From contig NZ_CP060790.1 in assembly GCF_014489595.1 (NCBI RefSeq), forward strand, positions 2,728,001-2,792,000: a stretch of DNA of 64,000 bases, in the 5' to 3' direction. The stretch comes from Paenacidovorax monticola (lineage in GTDB: Bacteria; Pseudomonadota; Gammaproteobacteria; Burkholderiales; Burkholderiaceae_C). This document shows positions 40,107-49,949 of this stretch, piece after piece (positions within the stretch are counted from its first letter, which is position 1; the number at the start of each line of letters is the position of its first letter). The translations under genes were made by a program, and so were the position numbers. A model generated the notes under the pieces. It did not search any database. It was not told the origin of the DNA and saw nothing but the letters and a program-made list of their open reading frames with translations.

Positions 40107-41720
40107 ATGCCCATATTCCGCAGCCTCCATGGAGCCCGCGCCGCGTCGGTCGCGGCCCTGGCCACCTTCCTCTGCGTTCCACCCCTGCACGCCCAGGCCG
40201 AGGCGCCCTCGCGCATCGCGCGCGTCAAGCTCTACCCCGGCAGTGCCACGGTGGAACGCGTGGCGCGCGTGGCGGCCGGCGCCCGCAGCTTCACCTTCCG
40301 CTGCCTGCCCCAGGGGCTGGACGCGGCGAGCCTGCAGGTGAGCGCCGACGCGGCCGTGCGCATCGGCGAGACCAGCGTGCAGGTGCAGGACCGCGATATC
40401 GCCGGTGGCTGCGCCAGCCCGCTCGACGAGCGCGTGCGCGAGGCGCAGGACCAGCTGGCCGGCGCCCGCGCCGAGACCGATGCGCTGGAGCTGGCCCACA
40501 GCTACCTCAAGACCATGGCCGGCACGGCGCCGGGCACCTCGCCCGGCGCCGTGCCGCCCTCCTCCATCGCCAACACCACCGAGACACTGCGCCGCTCGGC
40601 CCAGGACACGCTGCTGCGCCTGCACCAGGCCAAGCGCCGCCAGGAGACGCTGGAACTGTCGCTCAAGGCCCTCATCGCCGAGCAGGGCCGCGTTGCCGGG
40701 CCGCGCGCACGCGTGAGCACCGTCACAGTGACGCTCGCCGCCGAGCGCGAGGCCGAACTGCGCCTGACCTACCAGGTGCGCGGCCCCAGCTGGTCTCCCA
40801 GCTACCGCGCCACGCTCGACAGCGCCGCCGCCACCGTGCGGCTGGAGCGCCTGGCACTCGTGGCGCAGGGCACGGGCGAGGACTGGAACGGCGTGCAGCT
40901 CACGCTCTCCACGGGCCAGCCCACGCGCGCCACCGCAGGCGGGCTGCCGCGCCCCTGGCGGCTCGACGTGGCGCCGCCGGTGCCGCCGGTCGCGCCCGCC
41001 CCCGCGCTCGCGCGCATGGCCGCCCCGGCGGCCGCGCCGGCCGCCGGCGGTGCCGAAGTGGCCGAGGCCGTGCCCAGCTTCGAGATCAGCGTGGACGACA
41101 CGGCCTATGCCACCGAGTTCGCGGTGCCGCAGCGCATCACCGTGCCCTCGGGCGGCCCGCGCGTCACGCTGGCGCTGGGCCAGGGCGATGCGCGCGCCCA
41201 GCTCGTCACGCGCGCCGTGCCGGCCGTGGAGGAGGCCGCCTACCTCGTGGCCCAGTTCCCCGCGCCGGCCGGCGTATGGCCCGCAGCACCCGTGGCGCTG
41301 TACCGCGACGGCGCCTTCGTGGGCAGCGGCCGGCTCGACACGGCCGAACTCGCACGCACGGGCCTGGCCTTCGGGCGCGACGAGCGTGTCGTGGTGCGCG
41401 CCGAGGCCCCGCGCGAAGCCACCGGCAGCGCGGGCCTGACGGGCGCGCGCACCGAGCGCCAGCAGCAGCGCACCTACAGCGTCGAGAACCGCCACGCCAC
41501 CCCGGTGGCGCTGCAGGTGCTGGACGCGGCGCCCGTGTCGCAGAACGAACAGATCACCGTGGAATCGCGCTACGACCCCGCCCCGGCCGAGACGGCCTGG
41601 AACCAGCAGCCCGGTACCATCGCCTGGAGCCAGCCCCTCGCGGCCGGCGCGACGGCGCGCTTCGGCGCCACCCACACCATCCGCTACCCCAAGGAGCTGC
41701 GCCTGCAAGAGCGCCGCTGA
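40107..41720 (+). CDS. DUF4139 (MuiA-like) secreted protein
   Basis: The 537-residue protein has a signal peptide ending near LHAQAEAP and the two-part MuiA/DUF4139 layout. An N-terminal DUF4140 region ([17 protein letters not shown]) is followed by a coiled coil, and then the DUF4139 beta domain ([37 protein letters not shown]). An Ala/Pro-rich linker (about 285-320) sits inside the second domain. Function is unknown; 'mucoidy inhibitor' comes from one Vibrio report in the family. It lies between the ECF sigma gene and pgpA. Confidence 0.87.
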   Translation: MPIFRSLHGARAASVAALATFLCVPPLHAQAEAPSRIARVKLYPGSATVERVARVAAGARSFTFRCLPQGLDAASLQVSADAAVRIGETSVQVQDRDIAGGCASPLDERVREAQDQLAGARAETDALELAHSYLKTMAGTAPGTSPGAVPPSSIANTTETLRRSAQDTLLRLHQAKRRQETLELSLKALIAEQGRVAGPRARVSTVTVTLAAEREAELRLTYQVRGPSWSPSYRATLDSAAATVRLERLALVAQGTGEDWNGVQLTLSTGQPTRATAGGLPRPWRLDVAPPVPPVAPAPALARMAAPAAAPAAGGAEVAEAVPSFEISVDDTAYATEFAVPQRITVPSGGPRVTLALGQGDARAQLVTRAVPAVEEAAYLVAQFPAPAGVWPAAPVALYRDGAFVGSGRLDTAELARTGLAFGRDERVVVRAEAPREATGSAGLTGARTERQQQRTYSVENRHATPVALQVLDAAPVSQNEQITVESRYDPAPAETAWNQQPGTIAWSQPLAAGATARFGATHTIRYPKELRLQERR

Positions 41721-41737
41721 CCCCACTCCGCCACCCC

Positions 41738-42247
41738 ATGCCCGCACCTCCCCTGCGCGCCACGCGCGCCTTTCTGCTGTCCCACCCGGCGCACCTCGTG
41801 GCGCTGGGCTTCGGCAGCGGCCTCTCGCCCGTCGCGCCCGGCACCGTGGGCACGCTGTGGGCCTGGCTCGCCTTCCTCATGCTGCAGCTGTGGCTGCTGC
41901 CGGTGGGCATCGGATGGGTGATCGCGGTGTCGATCCCGCTGGGCTGGTGGGCCTGCACCGTCACCGCGCGCCACCTGGGCGTGGCCGACCCGGGCTGCAT
42001 CGTCTGGGACGAGGTGGTGGCATTCTGGATCGTGCTGTGGCTGGCCATGCCCATGGGCCTGTGGGGCCAGGCCGCGGCGTTCCTGCTGTTTCGCTTCTTC
42101 GACGCCGTGAAGCCCGGCCCCGTGCGCTGGGCCGACCGGCTGTTCAAGGGCTTCGGCTGGCGCGGCGGCTGGGGGATTCTGTTCGACGACTTCGTGGCGG
42201 CGTTCTGCACGCTGTTCGTGATCGCGGTGTGGAGGTTCTACCGGTGA
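41738..42247 (+). CDS. pgpA: Phosphatidylglycerophosphatase A
   Basis: PgpA removes phosphate from phosphatidylglycerol phosphate at the inner membrane. The 169-residue protein has [20 protein letters not shown] near residue 24, [14 protein letters not shown] near 88 and [33 protein letters not shown] sequence near 125, plus about four membrane helices. The acidic residues WDE, FFD and DD fit metal-dependent catalysis. Its stop overlaps pncC by three bases. In related genomes pgpA often follows thiL directly; here 9.7 kb separates them. Confidence 0.95.
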   Translation: MPAPPLRATRAFLLSHPAHLVALGFGSGLSPVAPGTVGTLWAWLAFLMLQLWLLPVGIGWVIAVSIPLGWWACTVTARHLGVADPGCIVWDEVVAFWIVLWLAMPMGLWGQAAAFLLFRFFDAVKPGPVRWADRLFKGFGWRGGWGILFDDFVAAFCTLFVIAVWRFYR

Positions 42248-42783
42248 GCACCGATTCACTATCAAAAAAAGAGCATTCAGCGCTTACCGAATGGGCGCAA
42301 GAGCCCGTTTTGGCTGAAATTGCCGGGCACCTGCTGCGGCGCGGCTGGATGCTGGCCACCGCCGAAAGCTGCACGGGCGGACTGATCGCGGGCGCCTGCA
42401 CCGACCTGTCCGGCTCCAGCCAGTGGTTCGAGCGCGGCTTCGTGAGCTACTCCAATGCCGCCAAGACGGAGATGCTCGGCGTGCCCGCCCCGCTCATCGC
42501 GCAGCACGGCGCCGTGAGCGAGCCCGTGGCGCGCGCCATGGCCGAGGGCGCGCTCGCCCACTCGGGCGCCCAGGCCAGCCTGTCGGTGACCGGCGTGGCC
42601 GGCCCCACGGGCGGCACGCCGGACAAGCCCGTGGGCCTGGTCTGGTTCGGCTGGAGCGTGGCGGGGCGCACGCACAGCGAGTCCCGGCACTTCCCGGGCG
42701 ACCGCGCCGCCGTGCGCGCGGCCACGGTGCGCCACGCGCTCACGCGCCTGCTGGCGCTGCTGCGGGCTCAGGACGCCGTCTAG
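42244..42783 (+). CDS. pncC: Nicotinamide-nucleotide amidohydrolase PncC (CinA C-terminal type)
   Basis: PncC deamidates NMN to nicotinate mononucleotide, recycling a by-product of DNA ligase. The 179-residue protein matches the CinA C-terminal domain: [45 protein letters not shown] near residue 40, then [14 protein letters not shown] and [23 protein letters not shown]. The start is a GTG at 42244 that overlaps the pgpA stop (GTGA); no ATG gives a full N-terminus. Confidence 0.94.
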   Translation: MSTDSLSKKEHSALTEWAQEPVLAEIAGHLLRRGWMLATAESCTGGLIAGACTDLSGSSQWFERGFVSYSNAAKTEMLGVPAPLIAQHGAVSEPVARAMAEGALAHSGAQASLSVTGVAGPTGGTPDKPVGLVWFGWSVAGRTHSESRHFPGDRAAVRAATVRHALTRLLALLRAQDAV

Positions 42784-42935
42784 GCGGCAGCCCCCTCCCC
42801 CGCCGCCAGGGCCCTGGCGGCGGATTTGGTGCATTTGTTCACGCAGGTACCGCCCGGTGCGCCGTGGGTGCTTGCCAGGTGCGGGGGTGCGCCGCAGAAT
42901 CCGCCGCTGCATTCCCACCGGCTCCGCGTGCCACC

Positions 42936-44810
42936 ATGCCACCGAACTTCAGCGTCTACCAGAACCAGTTGCTCGTCGATCACCTGCGCACCTTTCTCCA
43001 GGGCATCGAGCCCGAGGCGCTGGAGCTGCTGTGCAACCACCTCGAATGGGTGGAGGTGCCCGGCGGCAGCACGCTGATCAGCCAGGGCGAGCCCGGCGAG
43101 TCCATGTACATCACCGTGAGCGGCCGCCTGCGCGCCTACGTGCGCGACGCCGACGGCCAGCAGCGCCGCGTGGCCGACATGGGGCGCGGCCAGATCATCG
43201 GCGAGATCAGCCTGTTCACCGATGCGCCGCGTGCCGCCACCGTGGTGGCCGTGCGCGATTCGGTGCTCGTGCGCCTCACCAAGGACATGTTCAAGCACCT
43301 GCTGGCCAGCAGTGCCCAGGTGTCGATCGCGCTCACGCGCCAGATCATCCAGCGCCTGCAGGCCGGCCCCGCGCCGGCGGCCATGGAGCGCCCCGTGGCG
43401 CTGGGCCTGCTGCCCATCAGCGCGGGCGTGGAACTGCGCGCCTTCGGCGACGCGCTCGCGCAGCAGCTCTCGCGCATCGGCAGCGTGCGTGTGGTCGACT
43501 CGGCCACCGTGGATGCCGAGCTGCACACGCCCGGCATCTCGCACCGCGAGGGTGCCGACGCCACGGCCAACCGGCGCATCGCCATGCTGCTCGACGAGAT
43601 CGAGGCGCGCCACGACTTCGTGCTGCTGCTGGCCGACCCCGAGCCCACGCCCTGGACGCGGCGCGTGAGCCGCCACTGCGACGAGCTGCTGCTGCTCGCC
43701 GACGCGCGCGCCGAGCCCGCCGTCCATCCCATCGAGTCGCAATGCCTCATGCGCCGCTCGCCGCTGACCGAGGCGGCCGAGATCCTCGTGCTGCTGCACC
43801 CCGGGGACACGCAATGCCCCCAGGGAACGCAGCAGTGGCTGGCGCGCCGGCCCGTCGCGGACCACATCCATGTGCGCCCCGCGCTGGAGCGCGACATGGC
43901 GCGCCTGGCGCGCATCCAGAGCCGCACGGCCGTGGGCCTGGTGCTCGCGGGTGGCGGCGCGCGCGGCTTCGCGCACCTGGGCGTGTACCGCGCACTGCAG
44001 GAGCAGGGCGTGGAGATCGACTGCGTGGGCGGCACCAGCATCGGCTCGGTCATGGCGGCCTACGTGGCGTCGGACCAGCCGCTGGACCGGGTCATGGCCA
44101 ACGCGCGCAGCGCCTTCGCCACCAACCCCACGGGCGACTGGAGCCTGCTGCCGCTGCTCTCGCTCATCAAGGGACAGCGGCTGCGCCGCATCCTGGAGCA
44201 GGCCGTGCACCGGCTCGTGGGCTTTCCCGCGCAGATCGAGGACCTGTGGAAGAACTACTACTGCGTGGCCACCAACTATTCCAAGGCCAGCGAGCAGATC
44301 GTGCGGCGCGGCAGCCTCGTGAAGTCGCTGCTGGCCAGCATCTCGATTCCCGGCGCGCTGCCGCCCGTGGTGCACGAGGGCGACCTGCTGTGCGACGGCG
44401 GCACGTTCAACAACTTTCCCGTGGACGTGATGCGCGGCATGCGCGGCGTGGGCACCGTGATCGGCGTGGACCTGAACTTCCGCAAGCCGCGCCGCGTGGA
44501 CCTGGAGGACGTGCCCACCAACTGGGCGCTGCTGCGCGACCGCCTGCGCCCGCGCGGCCAGCGCCGCTACAAGCTGCCCTCGCTGGCCAGCTACCTCATG
44601 AACGTGACCATCCTCTACAGCATGTCACGCCAGCGCCAGTCGCAGCAGCTCACCGACCTGTACTTCAACCCGCCGCTGGACCGCGTGGGCATGCTGGAGT
44701 GGAACCGCTTCGAGCAGATCGTGCAGCAGGGCTATGCGCATGGCAACGAGGTGCTGCAAAAGCTCGATGCGGCGGGCCGCCAGCGCATCGCGCAGCCCCA
44801 GGCCGCCTGA
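42936..44810 (+). CDS. Cyclic-nucleotide-binding patatin-like phospholipase (NTE family)
   Basis: The 624-residue protein has a cyclic-nucleotide-binding domain at residues 15-130 (GESMYITVSGRLRAYV, GQIIGEISLFTDAPRAATVVAV), a middle region with a Rossmann-like look (about 145-320), and a patatin domain from about 330. The patatin motifs are complete: oxyanion loop GGGARGFAHLG, nucleophile GTSIGS near residue 367 and the Asp in DGG near 487. The layout is that of neuropathy-target-esterase-like lysophospholipases. Regulation by a nucleotide second messenger is likely; lipid substrate is inferred from the family. Confidence 0.93.
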   Translation: MPPNFSVYQNQLLVDHLRTFLQGIEPEALELLCNHLEWVEVPGGSTLISQGEPGESMYITVSGRLRAYVRDADGQQRRVADMGRGQIIGEISLFTDAPRAATVVAVRDSVLVRLTKDMFKHLLASSAQVSIALTRQIIQRLQAGPAPAAMERPVALGLLPISAGVELRAFGDALAQQLSRIGSVRVVDSATVDAELHTPGISHREGADATANRRIAMLLDEIEARHDFVLLLADPEPTPWTRRVSRHCDELLLLADARAEPAVHPIESQCLMRRSPLTEAAEILVLLHPGDTQCPQGTQQWLARRPVADHIHVRPALERDMARLARIQSRTAVGLVLAGGGARGFAHLGVYRALQEQGVEIDCVGGTSIGSVMAAYVASDQPLDRVMANARSAFATNPTGDWSLLPLLSLIKGQRLRRILEQAVHRLVGFPAQIEDLWKNYYCVATNYSKASEQIVRRGSLVKSLLASISIPGALPPVVHEGDLLCDGGTFNNFPVDVMRGMRGVGTVIGVDLNFRKPRRVDLEDVPTNWALLRDRLRPRGQRRYKLPSLASYLMNVTILYSMSRQRQSQQLTDLYFNPPLDRVGMLEWNRFEQIVQQGYAHGNEVLQKLDAAGRQRIAQPQAA

Positions 44811-44841
44811 GCGCGGGCCGTGCTGCCGCCGCACCGGGCCG

Positions 44842-45651
44842 TCAGGCCCCGTGGCACTTCTTGAACTTCTTGCCGCTGCCGCACCAGCAGGGGTCGTTGC
44901 GGCCGGGCTCGGGGGGCTTGCGCAGCGTTTCCACGCGCGGGCCCAGGCTCTTCCAGAGCTGGCGCAGGTCGTACACGGCCCAGATCGCCTCGCCGAAGGC
45001 TTCCACGCGCGCCTGGCTGGTGCTGGCCGGCCCGTCCTCGCTGTACATGCAGACCTCGGGCTTGCCCGTGTCGTCCTCGGTCAGCGCGACGATGCTGTCG
45101 AGCGCATCGTCGAGCCACTGGGCAGCCTCCTTGTCGCGCGGCGCGGCCCAGTCCTCGGGCCAGTTCTCCACCGCGAACATGAAGCCCAGCGCCCACACCT
45201 GGCCGAACGAGGGAATCTCCTGCCCCTCCATCTCGGCGCGCTCTTCCTCGGGCAGGCTGGCGATGGCGCCGCGCATGTCCATGGCCTCGGGCTGGTAGGT
45301 ACGCTCGTCGTCCAACGATTCGACCTGGGCGTCGAGCTGCTGCACCACCTCGTCCCAGCGGCGCAGCCACAGCTCCACGAAGCGCGCCTGCTGGGCCGCG
45401 TCCTGGAAGGCGGGCAGCAGCGGCAGGGCTTCGCCCTCGGCCAGGTCGAGCGCAGCGCCGTCGCCCAGCAGCATGGGCAGGTATTCGGCCAGGGGAATGG
45501 GGCGGCGGCTGCACACCAGGGCCGCCAGGAAGCCGTCGCAGAACTCCCACTGCGGGATCTCCTCGCCGCGCTGGCGCAGATCGTCCAGCAGGTCGTCGAG
45601 CTCCTGGAGCTCGTCGGAAGTAAGGCCGGGGGCGGTGGTCGATTCGGTCAT
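44842..45651 (-). CDS. UPF0149 family protein with C-terminal SEC-C metal-binding motif
   Basis: The 269-residue protein has an N-terminal helical UPF0149 (YecA/YgfB-like) domain (LQELDDLLDDL, QWEFCDGFLAALVCSRRPIPLAEYLPMLLG) and ends in a SEC-C zinc motif (PGRNDPCWCGSGKKFKKCHGA), as found at the end of SecA. In E. coli YecA, which also ends in SEC-C, a role in protein export has been reported. The start at 45651 is chosen because the upstream in-frame extension has no conserved sequence. Confidence 0.9.
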   Translation of the reverse strand: MTESTTAPGLTSDELQELDDLLDDLRQRGEEIPQWEFCDGFLAALVCSRRPIPLAEYLPMLLGDGAALDLAEGEALPLLPAFQDAAQQARFVELWLRRWDEVVQQLDAQVESLDDERTYQPEAMDMRGAIASLPEEERAEMEGQEIPSFGQVWALGFMFAVENWPEDWAAPRDKEAAQWLDDALDSIVALTEDDTGKPEVCMYSEDGPASTSQARVEAFGEAIWAVYDLRQLWKSLGPRVETLRKPPEPGRNDPCWCGSGKKFKKCHGA

Positions 45652-45743
45652 GGGGAGGAATTTCCGTGGTGCGGGGCCATTTATGATGCCCGGGGCGCGA
45701 AGTGTAGCCCCAGGCTGCCTGCCCGCCCCCATTCCCGCTCGCC

Positions 45744-46553
45744 ATGGATTACGCACCGCCCCCCGACTACGCCGCCTTCCTGCAGCACCAATTGACCCAG
45801 CAGCAGGCCGGCGTGGCCAGCTACCGGCTGGGCGGTGCCCAGGTGTGGCTCAAGCGCGCAGGCCCGCGCCATGGCATGGGGCGCTACCGCGTGCTGGGCG
45901 CGATCGCCGGCGCGCTGCGGCTCGACGTGCTGCGCCCCATTCCCAACCTGGGCGGCCGCCCCGCCATCGCCACCGAGGTGCGGCGCCTGCGCGAGCTGGC
46001 CGCGCGCGGCCTGCGCGTGCCGCGCGTGCTGGCCGCGCAGGAGGACGGTTTCCTCATGCTGCACCTGGGCGGCCCCGCCCAGCACACGCCGTCGCTGGCC
46101 GACGAGATGAATGCCGCCGTCAATGCCGGGCCCGAGGCCGTGCTGGCGCTGTGGCGCCAGGGCCTGCAGGCGCTGCGCCATGTGCATGAGAGCGGGGCCT
46201 GCCTGAGCCAGGCCTTCGCGCGCAACCTCGTGCGCTGCCCCGACGGCGTCATGGGCTATATCGACTTCGAGGACGACCCGGCCGCCGTCCTGCCCCTGCC
46301 GCAGTGCCAGTCGCGCGATGCGCTGTGCTTCGTGCACTCCACCGCCCTGTACCTGCGCATGGCCGGCGCGCTGGACGATGCGCGCCCCGTCTGGCAGGAC
46401 TGGATGCAGGCCTGCCCAACGGCCATGCACGCCGTGCTGGCCCACAGCATCGCGCGCATGGGCTGGCTGCGCCACCTGCCGCAGAGCCGCCGCCTGGGCC
46501 GCGACCTGCAGCGCGCCCGCGCCGCGCACGACCTGCTCACCCCCCACGCCTGA
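45744..46553 (+). CDS. Predicted small kinase-like (BUD32/LPS-kinase type) protein
   Basis: The 269-residue protein looks like a reduced protein-kinase-fold enzyme. A Lys in AQVWLKRAGPR (near residue 35) could hold ATP, EVRRLRELAARGLRVPRVL is like the alpha-C region, and a catalytic-loop-like ARNLVRCPDGVMGYIDFEDDPA near residue 155-175 contains DFED in place of DFG. Related proteins in this order are annotated as BUD32-like or as LPS core kinases. The substrate is unknown. It is divergent from the SEC-C gene with 92 bases between. Confidence 0.7.
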   Translation: MDYAPPPDYAAFLQHQLTQQQAGVASYRLGGAQVWLKRAGPRHGMGRYRVLGAIAGALRLDVLRPIPNLGGRPAIATEVRRLRELAARGLRVPRVLAAQEDGFLMLHLGGPAQHTPSLADEMNAAVNAGPEAVLALWRQGLQALRHVHESGACLSQAFARNLVRCPDGVMGYIDFEDDPAAVLPLPQCQSRDALCFVHSTALYLRMAGALDDARPVWQDWMQACPTAMHAVLAHSIARMGWLRHLPQSRRLGRDLQRARAAHDLLTPHA

Positions 46554-46628
46554 GCGCCCGCGATGCAAAACGGGCTCGCCATCCGGCCTTGTAGCCAAAT
46601 AATTAGCCACCGTACAATACGGCGACAA

Positions 46629-47149
46629 ATGATTGACCTCGACCAGAAATACCACGCCCTGCTGGGCGAAGCCGGCCGCCAGGACACCGGCGATGACGCG
46701 GCCCGGCTGCGCCTGTGCTTCGAGGTGCTGGCGCTTGCCAGTGCCATCGACCGCGACTGCGCGGCCCGGCTGGGGGCGCACGGGCTGTCGGAAGGACGCT
46801 TCGTGCTGCTGTTCCTGCTGCAAGGTGCCCCCAGGGCCTGTCGCCGCACGAGCTGGCCGAGCGCGCGGGCGTGACGCGCGCCACCATCACGGGCCTGCTG
46901 GACGGGCTGGAGCGCGATGCGCTCGTGGTGCGCGCGGCCAGCGCACACGACCGGCGCAGGCTCACCGTGCGGCTCACGCCCGGGGGCCGGCGGCTGGCGG
47001 GCCCGCTGTTCGAGGAGCACGCCCGCTGGATCTCCACGCTGTTCGCGGGCCTCGACGCGCGCGAGGTGCGCCAGCTCAGCCGCCTGCTGGCCAAGGCCTG
47101 GCAACGCACCGACACGGGCCGGCGCGCCACGGAGGGCACCCGTCCATGA
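46629..47149 (+). CDS. MarR-family transcriptional regulator, frameshifted
   Basis: The N-terminal part (CFEVLALASAIDRDCAARLGAHGLSEGRFVLLFLL) is in one frame, and the winged helix (SPHELAERAGVTRATITGLLDGLERDALVVRAASAHDRRRLTVRLTPGG) in another. A C5 run at 46828-46832 must be C6 to give GAPQGLSPHELAERAG. The rebuilt protein is 173 residues, as usual for MarR. Upstream, TTGTAG-N18-TACAAT is a possible promoter, with the -10 about ten bases before the ATG. Its stop overlaps the start of the AlkD-like gene (ATGA), so the two form an operon. Confidence 0.88.
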
Positions 47150-47904
47150 GCCGCGCCAAGGGGCAGGACCTGGCGCCCGCGTGCCGCGCCTTGCTGGACA
47201 GCGGCCAGGCCGCCACGGCCACGCTCGCCGAATGCCTGGCCGTGGATTTCGCCGCGCTGCTGCGCGCCGCCGTGCCCGAGGCGGGCGAAGCCGCCGCCCA
47301 GGCACTGGACGCCGCCGCGGCCCAGGGCATCACCCGGCGCATGGCCCTGGCAGCCGCCCTGCTGCTGCGCCAGCCCGGCCCCCAGGGGCTCCCCGGCTGG
47401 GCGAACCACCCCTCGGACACGGTGCGCGGCTGGGCCTGCTTCGTGGCCGGAGCACAACCCGGGCTGGCGCTGCACGAGCGCCTGGCCACGCTGCAGCCCC
47501 TCGCCGACGACGCGCACTTCGGCGTGCGCGAATGGGCCTGGCTGGCCGTGCGGCCCCACATCGCCGGCGACCTGGACACGGCCATCGGCCTGCTCGCGCA
47601 ATGGGCCCGCCATCCCAGCGAGCGCGTGCGCCGCTTCGCCAGCGAGGCCCTGCGCCCGCGCGGCGTGTGGTGCACGCACCTGGGCCCGCTCAAGCAGACG
47701 CCGCAGCGGGCGCTGCCGGTGCTCGAACCGCTGCGCGCCGACCCCTCGGCCTACGTGCAAGACTCGGTCGGCAACTGGCTCAACGACGCCGCCAAGGACC
47801 AGCCTGGCTGGGTGCGCGCGCTCTGCGCGGACTGGCTGGCCGCCTCGCCCACCAGCGCCACACGGCGCATCTGCACGCGGGCCCAGCGCTCTATCAGTCC
47901 CTGA
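47146..47904 (+). CDS. DNA alkylation repair (AlkD-type HEAT-repeat) protein
   Basis: The 252-residue all-helical protein has HEAT-like repeats (NHPSDTVRGWACFVAG, DAHFGVREWAWLAVRPHI, HPSERVRRFASEALRPRG) and the AlkD-family end pattern HLGPLKQTPQRALPVLEPLRADPSAYVQDSVGNWLNDAAKD. AlkD glycosylases remove bulky N3- and N7-alkyl purines without base flipping. The usual final ...RHA-R-L segment appears here as CTRAQRSI. It is coupled to the MarR gene upstream, which probably regulates it. Confidence 0.83.
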   Translation: MSRAKGQDLAPACRALLDSGQAATATLAECLAVDFAALLRAAVPEAGEAAAQALDAAAAQGITRRMALAAALLLRQPGPQGLPGWANHPSDTVRGWACFVAGAQPGLALHERLATLQPLADDAHFGVREWAWLAVRPHIAGDLDTAIGLLAQWARHPSERVRRFASEALRPRGVWCTHLGPLKQTPQRALPVLEPLRADPSAYVQDSVGNWLNDAAKDQPGWVRALCADWLAASPTSATRRICTRAQRSISP

Positions 47905-47984
47905 GCGGGTGCGCCGCCTGCACGCGGCGGCGTTTGCCGGCACACTGCGGTCTTCCATCCACCCAGAAGAACCCAGGAGACCGC

Positions 47985-48914
47985 ATGAAGCTGACTGCCG
48001 CCGTGGCGCAGGCCGCCACCGTGATGTTCGACACGCCCGCCACCATCGCGAAGGCCGAGGCACTGATGGCCGAGGCCGCCCGGCGCGGCGCGCAGGTGAT
48101 CGTGTTCCCCGAGGCCTACATCGGCGGCTACCCCAAGGGGGCGGACTTCCACATCTTCGTGGGCGCGCGCACCCCCGAGGGGCGGCGCGAGTTCCAGGCC
48201 TACCACGACGCGGCCGTCACGCTGGACGGCCCCGAGGTGGCGCAGCTCGCACAGGCCGCGGGCCAGCACGGGCTCTACGCCTGTGTGGGCATCATCGAGC
48301 GCGACGGCGGCACGCTGTACTGCACGGCCCTGTACCTGGGGCCCGACGGCCGGGTGCTGGGTCACCACCGCAAGCTCATGCCCACGGCACTGGAGCGCAT
48401 CATGTGGGGCTACGGCGACGGCTCCACGCTGCAGGCCGTGGACACGCCCTACGGAAAACTCGGCGCCGTGATCTGCTGGGAGAACTACATGCCCGCCATG
48501 CGCATGGCCATGTACCAGCAGCGCGTGGCCCTGTACTGCGCGCCCACCGCCGACGACCGCGCCACCTGGATCGGCACCATGCAGCACATCGCGATGGAGG
48601 GTCGCTGCTTCGTGCTGTCGGCCTGCCAGCATCTGCGGCGCCACCAGTTCCCCATGGACGCCATGCACAACCGCCTGCCCGAGGCGCCCGACACCGTGCT
48701 CATGCGCGGCGGCAGCTGCATCATCAGCCCGCTGGGGAAGGTGCTGGCGGGCCCCGTGTACGACGAGGACGCGCTGCTCACCGCCGAGATCGACCTCGAC
48801 GAGATCCCGCAGGCGCAGTTCGACTTCGACCCCGTGGGCCATTACGCACGGCCCGACGTGTTCAGCCTGCAGGTCAACACCGCGCCCCAGCGCGCGGTGC
48901 GCCTGGAAGGGTGA
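47985..48914 (+). CDS. Nitrilase/carbon-nitrogen hydrolase
   Basis: The 309-residue enzyme has the nitrilase triad: Glu in VIVFPEAYIGGYP near residue 45, Lys in GHHRKLMPT near 130 and Cys in GAVICWENYMP near 164. These motifs are those of true nitrilases (branch 1), which turn nitriles to carboxylic acids plus ammonia, rather than amidases. Aliphatic or arylaceto-nitriles are likely substrates, but the sequence alone does not tell which. AGGAGA lies just before the ATG. Confidence 0.92.
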   Translation: MKLTAAVAQAATVMFDTPATIAKAEALMAEAARRGAQVIVFPEAYIGGYPKGADFHIFVGARTPEGRREFQAYHDAAVTLDGPEVAQLAQAAGQHGLYACVGIIERDGGTLYCTALYLGPDGRVLGHHRKLMPTALERIMWGYGDGSTLQAVDTPYGKLGAVICWENYMPAMRMAMYQQRVALYCAPTADDRATWIGTMQHIAMEGRCFVLSACQHLRRHQFPMDAMHNRLPEAPDTVLMRGGSCIISPLGKVLAGPVYDEDALLTAEIDLDEIPQAQFDFDPVGHYARPDVFSLQVNTAPQRAVRLEG

Positions 48915-48999
48915 AAGAATCGAAAGGGACGGCAGCGCCTTCGAGAACGGCGCAAACCGCTCCTTTTTTTGAAGCAACCTACCTCCATCGAGATCGCGC

Positions 49000-49473
49000 A
49001 TGACCCGTGATGAACGCTTGCGGCAAGCCGCCGCCGACCTGCAATGCCCGCCCGACGCCGACATCCAGCCCGGCGGACACTACCGCCCCCTGGTGCGCGA
49101 CGGCCAGCAGCTCTACATCAGCGGCCAGTTGCCGCGCCTGGGCACCCAGATCGCGGTGCAGGGCCGCGTGGGCGATGGCGTCACGCTCGACCAGGCGCGC
49201 CATGCGGCGCGCATCTCGGCGCTGCGCGGCCTGCTGCTGATGCAGCGCGAGCTGGGCACGCTCGAAGGGCTGCGCCGCGTGGCGCGCATCACCGTCTACG
49301 TGCAGTGCGCGGCCGACTTCACCCAGCACAGCGAGGTGGCCGACGCCGCGTCGGACCTGCTGCACCAGGTGCTGGGCGACGCGGGCGTGCACGCGCGCAC
49401 GGCCATCGGCGTGTACCAGTTGCCCAAGAACGCGGCCGTGGAGGTGGACATGGTTGCCTCGGCCCTGGCATGA
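49000..49473 (+). CDS. RidA-family protein
   Basis: This 157-residue protein belongs to the RidA/YjgF family, whose best-known member hydrolyses reactive enamine/imine intermediates made by PLP enzymes. Seen here are HYRPLVRDGQQLYISGQLPRLG near residue 27, ARISALRGLLLMQRELGTLEGLRRVARITVYVQCAADF and HARTAIGVYQLPKNAAVEVDMVASA at the end. The imine-binding Arg is in the HARTAIGV segment. It overlaps the GNAT gene by four bases. Confidence 0.92.
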   Translation: MTRDERLRQAAADLQCPPDADIQPGGHYRPLVRDGQQLYISGQLPRLGTQIAVQGRVGDGVTLDQARHAARISALRGLLLMQRELGTLEGLRRVARITVYVQCAADFTQHSEVADAASDLLHQVLGDAGVHARTAIGVYQLPKNAAVEVDMVASALA

Positions 49474-49940
49474 GCGCCTGGCACATCGCCCCCCTCAATC
49501 CGTGCGACGCCCCCTGGCCGCTGCTGCTCGACGCCGATCCGTCGCGCGACAAGGTGCAGGGCTACCTTCCCCGCTCGACCTGCTTCGCCGCGCATGCCGA
49601 TGCCGATGGCGCCGTACTGGGCCTGTGCGTGCTGCTGCCCACGGAGTCCGGCGCCTGGGAGCTCATGAACATCGCCGTCGCGCCCGGGCAGCAGCGCCGG
49701 GGCCTGGGCAGTGCGCTGCTGCGCCACGCCATCGCCTGGGTGCATGCCCAGGGCGCGCGGCGGCTCGACGTAGGCACCGGCAGCTTTGGCGACCAATTGC
49801 TGTTCTACCAGCGCGCAGGCTTTCGCGTGGTGGCCGTGGAACGCGACTTCTTCGTGCGCCACTACCCCGAGCCGCTGTGGGAGCGCGGCCTGCGGCACCG
49901 CGACATGCTGCGGCTCGCGCTGGACCTGCCCGGCGCGTAG
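49470..49940 (+). CDS. GNAT-family N-acetyltransferase
   Basis: The 156-residue protein has the GNAT fold: motif A WELMNIAVAPGQQRRGLGSALLRHAIAWVHAQGARRLDVGTGSFG near residue 65, with the acetyl-CoA pyrophosphate loop QQRRGLGSA, and motif B FYQRAGFRVVAVERDFF. The acceptor is unknown. Translation is coupled to the RidA gene. Confidence 0.9.
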   Translation: MSAWHIAPLNPCDAPWPLLLDADPSRDKVQGYLPRSTCFAAHADADGAVLGLCVLLPTESGAWELMNIAVAPGQQRRGLGSALLRHAIAWVHAQGARRLDVGTGSFGDQLLFYQRAGFRVVAVERDFFVRHYPEPLWERGLRHRDMLRLALDLPGA

Positions 49941-49949
49941 CCGCACCGC

